Virus record (IMG/VR): IMGVR_UViG_3300013126_000088
Span: 1 to 38,823 of that record
From: a virus
Length of the DNA stretch: 38,823 nucleotides
Reading direction: 5' to 3' (one strand)
Both the position numbers and the translations under genes were made by a program. The notes beneath the pieces were generated by a model. That model was not told where the DNA came from. It worked only from the letters and a program-made list of their open reading frames with translations, and searched no databases. Shown piece by piece: positions 24,178-31,746 of this stretch; positions within the stretch are counted from its first letter, which is position 1; every line of letters begins with the position of its first letter.

Positions 24178-25434
24178 CTATTTTAATAGGTTATCCCAAA
24201 ATGAATCATTAAATCCTTCATTTGAATTTTCTTCAGCAGTAACTTCAACTGTTCTTGTATCTGTGTTCTTTTTAAAAGACTTAACAGCAATACCATCAAC
24301 TAATGGATTATATGAATCAAATTCATAACATGTTTCTTTTAATATATTATCTTTTTGCATTAAATTATGTAATGCAATGCCACCTAAAAAATGTTGTGAA
24401 TTTTCAATATGTTCCATTAAAGAATCATACACAACAGCAGGTAAACATTTTTTATGTAAAAACATTAAGTCACGATTCATTTTCCATTTCGTAATCAATT
24501 CAGAAATGTCTTTATCGTCAATCTTGATAATAATTTTAGCAAATGTACATATCATTTCAATATGTTCATCTTCAAAAAAATGCATTTCTTTAACAGACAT
24601 ATATTCTTTCTTGTAAAGCTTAAGAATTTCATCACAATGTTTATCTGTTACTTTGAATCTTTTAAGACCACCTTTAGTATCTTTCATTTTTACATAAAGA
24701 GGAGTAACATTATCGCCGTCATCACCTTTTAAAATTTTAGCAAAAACAAATTCATTAGGATTTATTTCATCAATTTTAATTTTATCTTTTGTTATAATTG
24801 TTTTAATATCATTTCTAATATCTATCATATCTTTAGGTGACATATTAAATATATCAACAACTTCATCAGACGAAACATTATTTAAAAGTTTTTCAAATCC
24901 AATAGGTGTATGAAGTTTTTTATCAAATTTATTATAATAAATTGTATTGGTTTCTCCATTTTTATAAACCAGTTGAAGTAAATCATTATCACCTGAAACA
25001 ATAATAGAATTTTTATCAATTGAATTTAAGTAACTTGACCACGCAAAAATAGAATCATCTCCTTCTGCACCATTTAATCGTGTTACAATAACGCCTGATG
25101 ATTGCAATCCTTTTACAAAATCATCATGTACATCAAATAACATTTTCCAATCAACATCTGTTGATTGTACGCGATTTCCTTTATATTCAACATCAGCTTC
25201 GTATCGTTTACGCCAAGAGTTATTATCAACTGTATATACAACTCTATCAATTATTGAAGAAAAACGTTTTATCTCAGCACTAAAATCAAGAGACATTTTC
25301 CAAAGAATGACTTGTTTATCTATTTCAGGTTCATCAATAAAATTAAGAGCTTTGCCCGTTTTAATTTTTTGACAAATATGAAATGACTTCATTAACCAAA
25401 AATTGCCATCAATTAGTAAAGTATATTTATTCAT
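24178..25434 (-). CDS. rnh: RNase H / 5'-3' exonuclease (T4 Rnh, FEN-1 family)
   Basis: Removes RNA primers from lagging-strand fragments. Family motifs: LLIDGNFWL at residues 6-14 (first catalytic Asp), LNGAEGDDSIFAW near 118-131 (acidic cluster), IIVSGDNDLLQL near 143-154, and KGDDGDNV near 233-240 (helix-hairpin region and metal site). The 418 aa exceed T4 RNase H (305 aa), mostly through the middle and C-terminal parts. It starts two bases after gp44, in a replication operon with the probable gp62. Confidence 0.88.
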   Translation of the reverse strand: MNKYTLLIDGNFWLMKSFHICQKIKTGKALNFIDEPEIDKQVILWKMSLDFSAEIKRFSSIIDRVVYTVDNNSWRKRYEADVEYKGNRVQSTDVDWKMLFDVHDDFVKGLQSSGVIVTRLNGAEGDDSIFAWSSYLNSIDKNSIIVSGDNDLLQLVYKNGETNTIYYNKFDKKLHTPIGFEKLLNNVSSDEVVDIFNMSPKDMIDIRNDIKTIITKDKIKIDEINPNEFVFAKILKGDDGDNVTPLYVKMKDTKGGLKRFKVTDKHCDEILKLYKKEYMSVKEMHFFEDEHIEMICTFAKIIIKIDDKDISELITKWKMNRDLMFLHKKCLPAVVYDSLMEHIENSQHFLGGIALHNLMQKDNILKETCYEFDSYNPLVDGIAVKSFKKNTDTRTVEVTAEENSNEGFNDSFWDNLLK

Positions 25435-25436
25435 TT

Positions 25437-26390
25437 TTATTTTTTAATGATCATTTGTAATTTAAACACAAGAGAAAGTAAAGTGATCACTGGATCTATC
25501 ACAAATCGTAATTCATATGAATGTTTATTTACTTCATAACAAATTTCACCAATTTTGTGATATATTAGCGGTTTTTCCAATTTAATAAATTCAAGAAAAT
25601 CTTGTCCTAATGCAGCAATTGCATCATCTACACGATTAGAATAATTTGACACAATATATTGGTAATTCTCAACTTCTGTTTTATTTGCAAAAATAAATTC
25701 AAACAAATCTTTATGTACCCCGTGAAATTTAGTTACATCACTGAATGTTATTTTTTGTTTGCCTTCAGCATAAAAACCTTGAAGCGTATTAACAATGGAA
25801 CGCATATCAGGGAACTTTCGTTTAACAAGTTCAAGTAATGCTTCCTTTTCAATTCCAATACCTTCCGTTTTTAAAATTTGATAAACTCTTAAAATATACT
25901 GTTTCTCTATTTCAAGAGATTCATCAGGATTAAAGTCAAATGAAATACATTCAAAACGACTTTGTATATTATCAGGTACTTTGTTAATATAATTACATGT
26001 TGCAATAAAACGAGCTGTTTTTGCAAATCGTTCTATTTCTCCGCGGAGACCTTTGAAAAATTGGTCAGACGAAACACCATCAATCTCATCAAATATAACA
26101 TATTTCAATTGTTTTTCGCCATCTAATACCGATAAAGAAGAGCAAAATTCAACAATTTTAGTTCTTAAAACTTCTATTGAACTTTCAGTCGAACAGTTAA
26201 TATATAAATGTGGATTATCTTTAACTAAAATTTTAGCAGCAGAAGTTTTTCCGCTACCACAGTTGCCATATAATAGTATATTTTGATACAACCCATTTGA
26301 AAGTTTATCAGATATACGTTTAGGTAAAATAAGTTCTGTTAAAGTAGATGGACGGTAACGTTCCGTCCATAAAGCAGCTTTTGGATTCAT
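25437..26390 (-). CDS. 44: Sliding-clamp loader ATPase subunit (gp44-like)
   Basis: AAA+ ATPase that opens and loads the polymerase clamp. It begins WTERYRPSTLTELILP (residues 8-23), with Walker A GNCGSGKT at 42-49, Walker B VIFDEID at 98-104, sensor 1 TCN at 131-133 and the arginine-finger motif QSRF at 143-146. The 317 aa equal T4 gp44 (319 aa). A middle-type promoter motif lies just upstream (26398-26421). The gp62-like partner and RNase H follow. Confidence 0.95.
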   Translation of the reverse strand: MNPKAALWTERYRPSTLTELILPKRISDKLSNGLYQNILLYGNCGSGKTSAAKILVKDNPHLYINCSTESSIEVLRTKIVEFCSSLSVLDGEKQLKYVIFDEIDGVSSDQFFKGLRGEIERFAKTARFIATCNYINKVPDNIQSRFECISFDFNPDESLEIEKQYILRVYQILKTEGIGIEKEALLELVKRKFPDMRSIVNTLQGFYAEGKQKITFSDVTKFHGVHKDLFEFIFANKTEVENYQYIVSNYSNRVDDAIAALGQDFLEFIKLEKPLIYHKIGEICYEVNKHSYELRFVIDPVITLLSLVFKLQMIIKK

Positions 26391-26397
26391 TTATTTG

Positions 26398-26421
26398 TTT
26401 TTAATGTTTATACACTTAAAA
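26398..26421 (-). promoter_or_regulatory. Middle-type promoter motif before gp44
   Basis: The minus strand contains TTTTTAAGTGTATAAACATT followed by AAAA, 8 bases before the gp44 start. It places the replication operon under the same control as the exported protein and the P-loop operon. Confidence 0.58.
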
Positions 26422-26432
26422 AGATGAAAAGT

Positions 26433-26798
26433 TTACAGGTCATACTTATTATCTTCTAAAAGAAATTTGTATGATGAACCTATTATCATGTTTCCGTTTG
26501 CTGTGAAACACACAACATGTCTATCTATAAGAGGTTTATCTTCATTATAAAAACGGGCATCCATTTCATATAGAATGTATACATCTTCTTGTAATTCACG
26601 CGATAATTCAAATAACATTTTTTTATCTTTAGTGATGTCAATATCACCAAACCAAATTTTTTCATTTTTTGTACAAATGTTTGCGTTAAAAACGACTAAA
26701 TTTTTCGGGTTTTTTAAACAATACGTGCTTTTTGAAAAGCTTATCATTCTCCCACAAAAACCTAATACACTTATTGCGATTTCATTTTTAGTTTTCAT
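26433..26798 (-). CDS. Hypothetical protein, 121 aa
   Basis: Unrecognised. Mixed alpha/beta with several beta strands (NLVVFNANIC, HVVCFTANGN) repeated in pattern, so two similar halves are possible. No signal peptide or metal motif. It lies 19 bases after the ExoX-C-like gene and is read with it from the early promoter at 27628-27657. Confidence 0.65.
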   Translation of the reverse strand: MKTKNEIAISVLGFCGRMISFSKSTYCLKNPKNLVVFNANICTKNEKIWFGDIDITKDKKMLFELSRELQEDVYILYEMDARFYNEDKPLIDRHVVCFTANGNMIIGSSYKFLLEDNKYDL

Positions 26799-26817
26799 AT
26801 TTATTATTTTTTTTAAT

Positions 26818-27603
26818 TTATTTCACATCTTTTAAGATTTTAAAATCTTTTACTTTTAATGTTTGTGTTCTTGATAATGATACATAATCATATTCAACCT
26901 CGCTAAATACACCCGTAATTTCAACGTTTTTATTCTTTAATCTTTTCGAATGTCCTTTTTTATCAACAGGGAGATAATAATCATAACCGTTGTATGTATG
27001 ACGTGTGGCAAACGGAAAGTATACATGTAGAAAATAATTACTATCAACTTCAAGTCTAGTATAATAACCATCAGGAGTATTCTGTAAATTTTTTACAAAT
27101 AAAAATTCTATAGTGTCTTCTCCTTGTGAAAATGAAATTGAATTTTCCAAATTTTCAAAAGAAATTTGCCTTTCTTTAATAAATAAAGACATATTCGCCA
27201 TAATAACACGTAAACCAGGATAATCTGTTGACTCTAAAAGCCATTTATAATATTGTTTATCATTTACAAATATTTCACCTAATGTTTTGCCGTTATATTT
27301 GCCAAAAAATATTTTTGTGTCTTTATCATTATCAATAATAGTAGGTTTTTTATAGATAAATGGCGTATACCAAGATCTCTTACCTTGTAAATTAACATCA
27401 AAATCTTTATTAGGATCAAAATTTAAAATACCTGATTTACCTACAGCTTTATCAAAATCTAATGAAAGATTTTGACGATATGAGTTAAAGGTTCTAACCG
27501 AAGAAATATAAGGTTTTCCATCATAAGGCGATATTGAATAATTATGTTCTTCCGAAATATCCCAAAGAGTATAATACTTATTAGTAAATCCAATTCTTAA
27601 CAT
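26818..27603 (-). CDS. Protein with ExoX C-terminal-like GKYNGKTLGEI motif, 261 aa
   Basis: The segment FFGKYNGKTLGEIFVNDKQY followed by YKWLLES (near residues 99-125) matches the small module found at the C-terminus of exonuclease X-like proteins and in many phage proteins (pattern FGKYKGKTxxEI...YLxWLL). The rest is beta-rich and unknown; no exonuclease catalytic motif is visible. An in-frame ATG at 27630 lies inside the promoter -7 box, so the start at 27603 (MLRIGFTNK) is chosen. First gene of an early transcript. Confidence 0.7.
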   Translation of the reverse strand: MLRIGFTNKYYTLWDISEEHNYSISPYDGKPYISSVRTFNSYRQNLSLDFDKAVGKSGILNFDPNKDFDVNLQGKRSWYTPFIYKKPTIIDNDKDTKIFFGKYNGKTLGEIFVNDKQYYKWLLESTDYPGLRVIMANMSLFIKERQISFENLENSISFSQGEDTIEFLFVKNLQNTPDGYYTRLEVDSNYFLHVYFPFATRHTYNGYDYYLPVDKKGHSKRLKNKNVEITGVFSEVEYDYVSLSRTQTLKVKDFKILKDVK

Positions 27604-27627
27604 GATAGTGTATTTTAATATGATATA

Positions 27628-27657
27628 CAAATATACAAAAAAAATCTTAACTACAAA
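27628..27657 (-). promoter_or_regulatory. Bacteroidota-type early promoter, copy D
   Basis: TTTG (27654-27657), 18 bp, TATATTTG (27628-27635) on the minus strand. The -33 box starts the 8-base loop of a perfect 11-bp hairpin. Confidence 0.82.
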
Positions 27658-27676
27658 AATATAGTTAAGATTTTTT
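27641..27676 (-). terminator. Hairpin terminator, copy D
   Basis: Perfect arms AATCTTAACTA (27643-27653) and TAGTTAAGATT (27662-27672), flanked by A and T runs on both sides. It would end the noncoding transcript starting near 27846. Confidence 0.78.
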
Positions 27677-27688
27677 CATTTATTTTTA

Positions 27689-27704
27689 GTTAAACTTTGT
27701 TAAA
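27689..27704. repeat. Paired GTTAAA boxes, copy D
   Basis: Boxes at 27689 and 27699, 10 bp apart, between the direct repeats and the hairpin of copy D. Confidence 0.65.
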
Positions 27705-27710
27705 CAAATA

Positions 27711-27818
27711 TCTCTCTTAAGGGATTCTTAATTACAATCAATATTTAATTTAAACTTCTCTCTTAAGGGATTCTTTAAACAAATTAAATATTTGAGTAAA
27801 TCTTTTTCTCTCTTTAGT
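27711..27818. repeat. Direct repeats TCTCTCTTAAGGGATTCTT
   Basis: Two exact 19-base copies at 27711-27729 and 27757-27775 (46 bases start to start) and a partial third, TCTCTCTTTA, at 27807-27816 (50 bases further). Each holds CTTAAG. Operator sites, an iteron-like array or paired RNA elements are all possible. Confidence 0.8.
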
Positions 27819-27847
27819 ACTAAACCTCAATTTTAATTTGAATACTC

Positions 27848-27862
27848 AAAATATTATACACT
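27848..27862 (-). promoter_or_regulatory. Middle-type promoter motif without a following gene
   Basis: The minus strand reads AGTGTATAATATTTT with TATAAT at 27853-27858. It matches the AGTGTATAAT core of the other four sites but lacks the following ATTAAAA. Confidence 0.45.
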
Positions 27863-27894
27863 AAATGGTATAAAATAGTTTATGAATTTAATGA

Positions 27895-28476
27895 TTATTT
27901 TTCAAATTTTTGTAAATATTTTTCACCTTTTCCTTTTTGTGTTGAATACCAATTGTTTACATTTGCATTTAATTCTTTACCATCTAGAAAATATGACTTA
28001 TATATAACGTTTCTTCCGTCATTTTTGCCAACTTCAGCAACAACTATTTCAAGCGCAAATTCTTTCTTACCTATATAAGAACCACCCATTTCAAATGAAG
28101 AATCTCCAATTTTCTTTTGTTCACTTCTCTTCCCATAAATTGTTACTATATCACCTACATGAACTTCTTTATCAGGTGTAAGTGATTCATTAACAGATTC
28201 ATCTAACTTCATGTAAGTTTTTGATTTTAAAAGTGAATTAACATACTCTATTAAATTTTTATATATGTCTGCTACTTTACCGACGTTTTGAGTTCTTCTT
28301 ATAGTTAATACCTTTAGTATTTTTTCAGTAAATTCTTTATTATTTGTTGGTTTTTCATGTTTTTTTACAAATTCTATAACCGAATCAAGATATGATGAAT
28401 CTTTTGGCACTATCAGCATTTCATTTAAGAATTCATCAAATTTAAGGAACTGTTTTTTGTTTTCGTTTATTGTCAT
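27895..28476 (-). CDS. Putative capsid-targeted internal protein, 193 aa
   Basis: The leader motif FDEFLNE lies at residues 13-19, slightly further in than in its relatives, with a predicted cut after Glu19. A second possible site, VNES, occurs near residue 96. The N-terminal half is helical; the C-terminal half (from about 103) looks like a small beta barrel of the SH3/KOW kind (HVGDIVTIYGKR...YIGKKEFALEIVVAEVG). Last gene of the late operon that starts at 31107. No enzyme motif is visible. Confidence 0.68.
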   Translation of the reverse strand: MTINENKKQFLKFDEFLNEMLIVPKDSSYLDSVIEFVKKHEKPTNNKEFTEKILKVLTIRRTQNVGKVADIYKNLIEYVNSLLKSKTYMKLDESVNESLTPDKEVHVGDIVTIYGKRSEQKKIGDSSFEMGGSYIGKKEFALEIVVAEVGKNDGRNVIYKSYFLDGKELNANVNNWYSTQKGKGEKYLQKFEK

Positions 28477-28533
28477 TATCTTGTGTTTTTTAATTTAATC
28501 ATGTATTTTTCAACATTTTTATACCTTTCATAT

Positions 28534-28764
28534 TTAGAAAACTTTTACATTGGTGAAATTTACGCCATGTGTTTCTGATTCATTTTTCCAAGCTTTATCC
28601 AAAGAAGATAGTGCCGTTTGTATATGCTTAATAGTATCATCATCCATGTATTTTTTATTATCTTTTAAAAAATAATAGAATTCGATAAAAGCAGATGAAA
28701 AATTATTAATTGTCATAGAATTTTTACCTTCGCTTATAAAAGTTTCAAAGTTTTGTAATTTCAT
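28534..28764 (-). CDS. Putative capsid-targeted internal protein, 76 aa
   Basis: Begins MKLQNFETFISEGKNS: leader with aromatic-x2-F-I-S-E and predicted cut after Glu12, then Gly as in T4 sites. The mature part would be about 64 residues, helical and charged, similar in size to T4 internal proteins. It follows the ATP-grasp fusion gene by 16 bases in the same operon. Confidence 0.7.
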   Translation of the reverse strand: MKLQNFETFISEGKNSMTINNFSSAFIEFYYFLKDNKKYMDDDTIKHIQTALSSLDKAWKNESETHGVNFTNVKVF

Positions 28765-28780
28765 AATATTTTATTTTATT

Positions 28781-30265
28781 TTATTTTTGGATAAACTTTA
28801 TACCTAAATGATTATCTCCTTTAGTATCTTTTGCTGAATATTCGCCATCAAATTCCGTAAGCATAAATGTTTTATTAGGTGCAACAGATACACCAAGTCT
28901 CTCCATAAATTGTCTATTTGCTAAAAATTTTGTACTTTTATCTTTTCTATCAGCTAAAGAAACTCTAACATTTTCATATTTTTTACCCATGAAAATAATG
29001 TCTATTTCGATAATAGGTCTTTCGTGTACATCATTACCAACTTCAGCATTTGATGTGCCTTTTATTTTATGCGTAAATTCATTTTTACCTAAAGACCATG
29101 TAACTGTTTTACCATCCTCCGAAATTTTCATTTTATCATAAGTCAATGAAGATGAAAGAGCACCATTACCAGTATCAAATTTTGCAACTATATCACCAAT
29201 ACCTTCAATAGTTATAACTTCACGATAACCAATAGTTCTTTTTGAACGAGTCCAGTTTTCTTTATCTAAAACAAAGTCAATCACATCTTTAACTACATCT
29301 ATACCTGTTGCTTTTTTAAGACCTTGTGTACCAGGTGAAGAATTAACTTCAAGTACATAATTTTTCTTACTTTTCTTGTCTACTATTATATCAACACCGC
29401 ACCAATTGCAACCTACTGCTCGTGCTGCTCTTATTGCTAAATTCTTTTGTTCTTCTGTAATCTCTACTTTATCAACTGTTCCACCGAGAGAGTAATTAGT
29501 TCTAAAATCTTTCTTAATTTTATTTCTGCGCATTTGCCCTAAGATAACAGCATCATCTTCTGTTGGTTTAGGTGAGTTAAACTTTTTTGATAACACATGA
29601 ATTCTTAAATCATGGTCTGACTCAATTTTTTCTTGTACCAAAGTTTCAATTGAAGGATCTACTTTCCATAAAGTTTGTAAAACTGATTTAAGTGACGCTA
29701 AAGAATCTATTATTGAAACACCTATACCATGAGAACCACTAAGCATTTTCAATATAAGAGGAAATTCACCTCCTATAAATTCAACTGCTTTGTCTATTGA
29801 ATCTTCACCGTCAATAATTGCTGTTCTAGGAGTTTCAATACCTTTCTTTACAAATAATGAATATGTTGTGAATTTATTTTCGCATGCTAATATTGAATCA
29901 AGCGTATTAACAACAAAGAAATTTGCATCTTCTAATTTACTAACTAAATCTCTAGTATACGTATTTTTTACAACACCACGGCGAGTTAATATCACAGTTT
30001 TCTCAGAATCGATTTTTACCTTTGTTTTATGCTTATCTTCTAAAATGAATCCTGTTTTATCTTTTTGTTCTGATAATGTACATGCATTAATATCAACTAC
30101 AGCAAAACTAATGCCTCTTGACTCACATTCTTTTTTAAGTGCTGGTACCGTGTATGATTCATCACTAATGTTTGATAATAATACAATATTTAGCTTTGAT
30201 GATTTTTTAATTTTATCATCTTTTGCTTCATTTAAGAAGTCTTCATAACTTTTTATAATTTTCAT
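28781..30265 (-). CDS. RimK-like ATP-grasp ligase fused to a RimB/retropepsin-like domain, with capsid leader
   Basis: Three parts. (1) Leader MKIIKSYEDFLNEA with a predicted prohead-protease cut after Glu13. (2) Residues about 24-335 form a RimK-type enzyme: N-terminal domain to 125, then ATP-grasp with the ILKMLSGSHGIGV nucleotide loop at 171-183, and metal site LEVNSSPG at 305-312. Such enzymes join amino acids (glutamate in RimK) to a carboxyl group of a protein or peptide. (3) Residues about 345-470 match the aspartic, retropepsin-like family often named ATP-dependent zinc protease/RimB: FDTGNGALSSSL with Asp364, RPIIEIDI at 416-423 and LANRQFMERLGV at 448-459. Late operon, so made at head assembly. 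Target unknown; ribosomal S6 is the classical RimK substrate. Confidence 0.85.
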   Translation of the reverse strand: MKIIKSYEDFLNEAKDDKIKKSSKLNIVLLSNISDESYTVPALKKECESRGISFAVVDINACTLSEQKDKTGFILEDKHKTKVKIDSEKTVILTRRGVVKNTYTRDLVSKLEDANFFVVNTLDSILACENKFTTYSLFVKKGIETPRTAIIDGEDSIDKAVEFIGGEFPLILKMLSGSHGIGVSIIDSLASLKSVLQTLWKVDPSIETLVQEKIESDHDLRIHVLSKKFNSPKPTEDDAVILGQMRRNKIKKDFRTNYSLGGTVDKVEITEEQKNLAIRAARAVGCNWCGVDIIVDKKSKKNYVLEVNSSPGTQGLKKATGIDVVKDVIDFVLDKENWTRSKRTIGYREVITIEGIGDIVAKFDTGNGALSSSLTYDKMKISEDGKTVTWSLGKNEFTHKIKGTSNAEVGNDVHERPIIEIDIIFMGKKYENVRVSLADRKDKSTKFLANRQFMERLGVSVAPNKTFMLTEFDGEYSAKDTKGDNHLGIKFIQK

Positions 30266-30280
30266 TAAATTATTCTTATT

Positions 30281-30556
30281 TTAGTACAGTTCCAATTCTG
30301 ATGAATCAATCTTATGATCATCTATTAACATTTCAACAAATTCCGCTAATCTGTTGGTTTTATCAAATTCAAATACGTTTGTGCTTGTTTGTTTTCCAAA
30401 TTTTTTAAAAGAAGTATCTTTAAATATTTCTCCAACAGTTTTTGCATATTTTAAACTAACTTCAACTGTTGTGTAGTCAAAATCATAAATATTATTTATA
30501 AATTTTATAGTATTTGCGGATTCGTTTATGAACGAATCAAAGTTTAATAGTTTCAT
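30281..30556 (-). CDS. Putative capsid-targeted internal protein, 91 aa
   Basis: Begins MKLLNFDSFINESANT: leader and predicted cut after Glu12 before Ser, exactly the T4-type consensus. The mature part is about 79 residues, helical with an acidic C-terminus (MLIDDHKIDSSELELY). Its ATG overlaps the stop of the zinc-ribbon gene (ATGA), so it is co-translated in the late operon and immediately precedes the ligase fusion. Confidence 0.7.
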   Translation of the reverse strand: MKLLNFDSFINESANTIKFINNIYDFDYTTVEVSLKYAKTVGEIFKDTSFKKFGKQTSTNVFEFDKTNRLAEFVEMLIDDHKIDSSELELY

Positions 30557-31107
30557 GTTTTTAAATTATCTTTTAGGTAAGAGATTATAATATATTCTCT
30601 TCGTTTTATTTTATTTTTAAGCATTTCAGAAAACTTATAAGAAGAATCTATTACTGCTGTTTTTATTGTTGACTTATTTAAATATATTTTAGCACATCTT
30701 TCACAGCAAAAGTTTTCGGGTGAAAAGTTTTCTTCATGTGCAATAATATCTGTTTTGCAATATGCACATTTCCATTTGTGTAATTTTTTAGCTTCTTTTA
30801 ACTCAGACTTTTTGCCTAAAACTGTTTCATTATCTATGTTTTCAATATATATACGATTATGTCTTTTAGGATTTACATCTAATCTTGATTCTATTCTAAA
30901 AATAGCTTCTACAAAATCTAGATAATCATCGTCTTCCATATATCTTTTAAAAATAATATTATTTTCTAAAACCTTTAAATGTAATGGCTTTATAAAAAAC
31001 CTATGTATTCTATGCTTACCCATTGGTGAATTTTTAGACGTGGGCGTAACATTTATATCATCAATTTGATATGAAAGTTTTGGTTTTACTAGGTGTCGTT
31101 TTTTCAT
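30553..31107 (-). CDS. Basic zinc-ribbon protein, 184 aa
   Basis: A CAYC pair (near residues 114-117) and a CCERC group (near 134-138) could hold one zinc ion in a treble-clef or ribbon fold. The rest is very basic, with many Lys and Arg at both ends, which suits nucleic-acid binding. No capsid leader. First gene of the late operon that encodes four leader-bearing proteins, directly below a late-type motif (31116-31132). Its role in that operon is unknown. Confidence 0.7.
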   Translation of the reverse strand: MKKRHLVKPKLSYQIDDINVTPTSKNSPMGKHRIHRFFIKPLHLKVLENNIIFKRYMEDDDYLDFVEAIFRIESRLDVNPKRHNRIYIENIDNETVLGKKSELKEAKKLHKWKCAYCKTDIIAHEENFSPENFCCERCAKIYLNKSTIKTAVIDSSYKFSEMLKNKIKRREYIIISYLKDNLKT

Positions 31108-31115
31108 ACAGTGAC

Positions 31116-31132
31116 TTTAAATATATATCTTT
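31116..31132 (-). promoter_or_regulatory. Late-type promoter motif before the internal-protein operon
   Basis: The minus strand reads AAAGATATATATTTAAA, nine bases before the start at 31107. It is a variant of the motif before the capsid and tail genes and ties this operon to late transcription. The rest of the 31133-31242 stretch shows no ORF. Confidence 0.6.
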
Positions 31133-31242
31133 ATGAATATGTGAGTATATGCTAAAATAAATTATGCATTTTAAAGCTTATTAAAGTGTTTATTATTGTA
31201 GATGTTAATACTATAAAAAATTGACAAATACTTGAATATACG

Positions 31243-31272
31243 AAAAAAAGGCAGTCTATTAGACTGCCTTTT
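31243..31272 (-). terminator. Strong hairpin terminator
   Basis: Arms GGCAGTCTA (31250-31258) and TAGACTGCC (31260-31268) extended by A/T pairs, followed on the minus strand by seven Ts (31243-31249). It ends the transcript of the genes at 31295-32037. A single GTTAAC box and a weaker one 10 bp away (31274, 31284) stand just before it. Confidence 0.88.
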
Positions 31273-31294
31273 AGTTAACATAATTTAACAAAAA

Positions 31295-31507
31295 TTATTT
31301 TTTTGCTTTATAATTATCAAGTATCATACAAATAGCTTCGGTATAAACTTGTTCCGTTGAAACCGGCATAGCTGTATACCAATTTTCTCCAAGAAAATGA
31401 TTTATTAAAACTGATAAACCGTCTTCTGCTGATATTGGTGGAAAGCAAACACCGTAATCAGTTGGATCTTTTTTATACAAATTTTTTAAAAGTTCTTCGC
31501 TTGTCAT
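31295..31507 (-). CDS. Hypothetical protein, 70 aa
   Basis: Small acidic soluble protein, predicted helical, with a Lys-rich end; not recognised. It is three bases after the membrane-protein gene and just before a strong terminator. Confidence 0.66.
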   Translation of the reverse strand: MTSEELLKNLYKKDPTDYGVCFPPISAEDGLSVLINHFLGENWYTAMPVSTEQVYTEAICMILDNYKAKK

Positions 31508-31510
31508 ATT

Positions 31511-31693
31511 TTATGAGTTAAGTTGTTCATCTTCAATGTTTTCTTTTTTATCACTATTTAAAGAGTCAAATACTTTAGGAGAAACGAGCAATGCGAAAAG
31601 TGGTAAAAGAGAACTTGCTGAATAAATTGCAAATCCAATCAATGCATAAAATGCAATTGATATTAATGGCGATGATTGTGTTGATTTGTTCAT
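31511..31693 (-). CDS. Small membrane protein, 60 aa
   Basis: Residues of about 9-38 are hydrophobic (ISIAFYALIGFAIYSASSLL then PLFALLV), enough for one long or two short membrane segments; the C-terminus is acidic and polar. Size and layout would fit a holin or other envelope effector, but such small proteins are not diagnostic and no endolysin lies beside it. Confidence 0.62.
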   Translation of the reverse strand: MNKSTQSSPLISIAFYALIGFAIYSASSLLPLFALLVSPKVFDSLNSDKKENIEDEQLNS

Positions 31694-31746
31694 ATGATTT
31701 ATTTTTATGATTTATTTTTTTGCATAATGATATACAAACAGCATAA

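Larger units (their letters stand above)
27637..27846 (-). ncRNA. Candidate noncoding RNA with direct repeats
   Basis: A GTGTATAAT promoter motif at 27848-27862 has no gene behind it: the next 200 bases have no usable ORF on the minus strand and end in the hairpin at 27641-27676. The stretch holds two exact 19-base repeats and a weaker third. A transcript of about 210 bases is therefore predicted; its function is unknown. Confidence 0.4.

Noticed and set aside
26818-27630. Longer starts at 27630 and at 13338
   Set aside because: In both genes the upstream ATG lies within the -7 promoter box (GTATATC follows TATATTTG), so it would not be in the transcript. The ATGs at 27603 and 13311 are used.
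27711-27818. CRISPR array
   Set aside because: Only two exact repeats of 19 bases plus a weak third, spacers of about 27-31 AT-rich bases without distinct character, and no cas genes. Better described as a short direct-repeat array.
29790-30248. 152-aa open frame on the plus strand opposite the RimK-like gene
   Set aside because: It mirrors the coding bias of the minus-strand gene, has no promoter or leader, and its product has no recognisable features. All other plus-strand frames (for example 2340-2669, 6396-6722, 34735-35022) are similar shadows.
31511-31693. Assignment as holin
   Set aside because: Size and hydrophobicity fit, but there is no endolysin or spanin next to it and small phage membrane proteins have many roles.
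31694-31746. Promoter before the small membrane protein gene
   Set aside because: The minus strand has CTGTTTGTATATC, similar to the end of the early promoters, but the TA of TAnnTTTG and a spaced TTTG box are missing.
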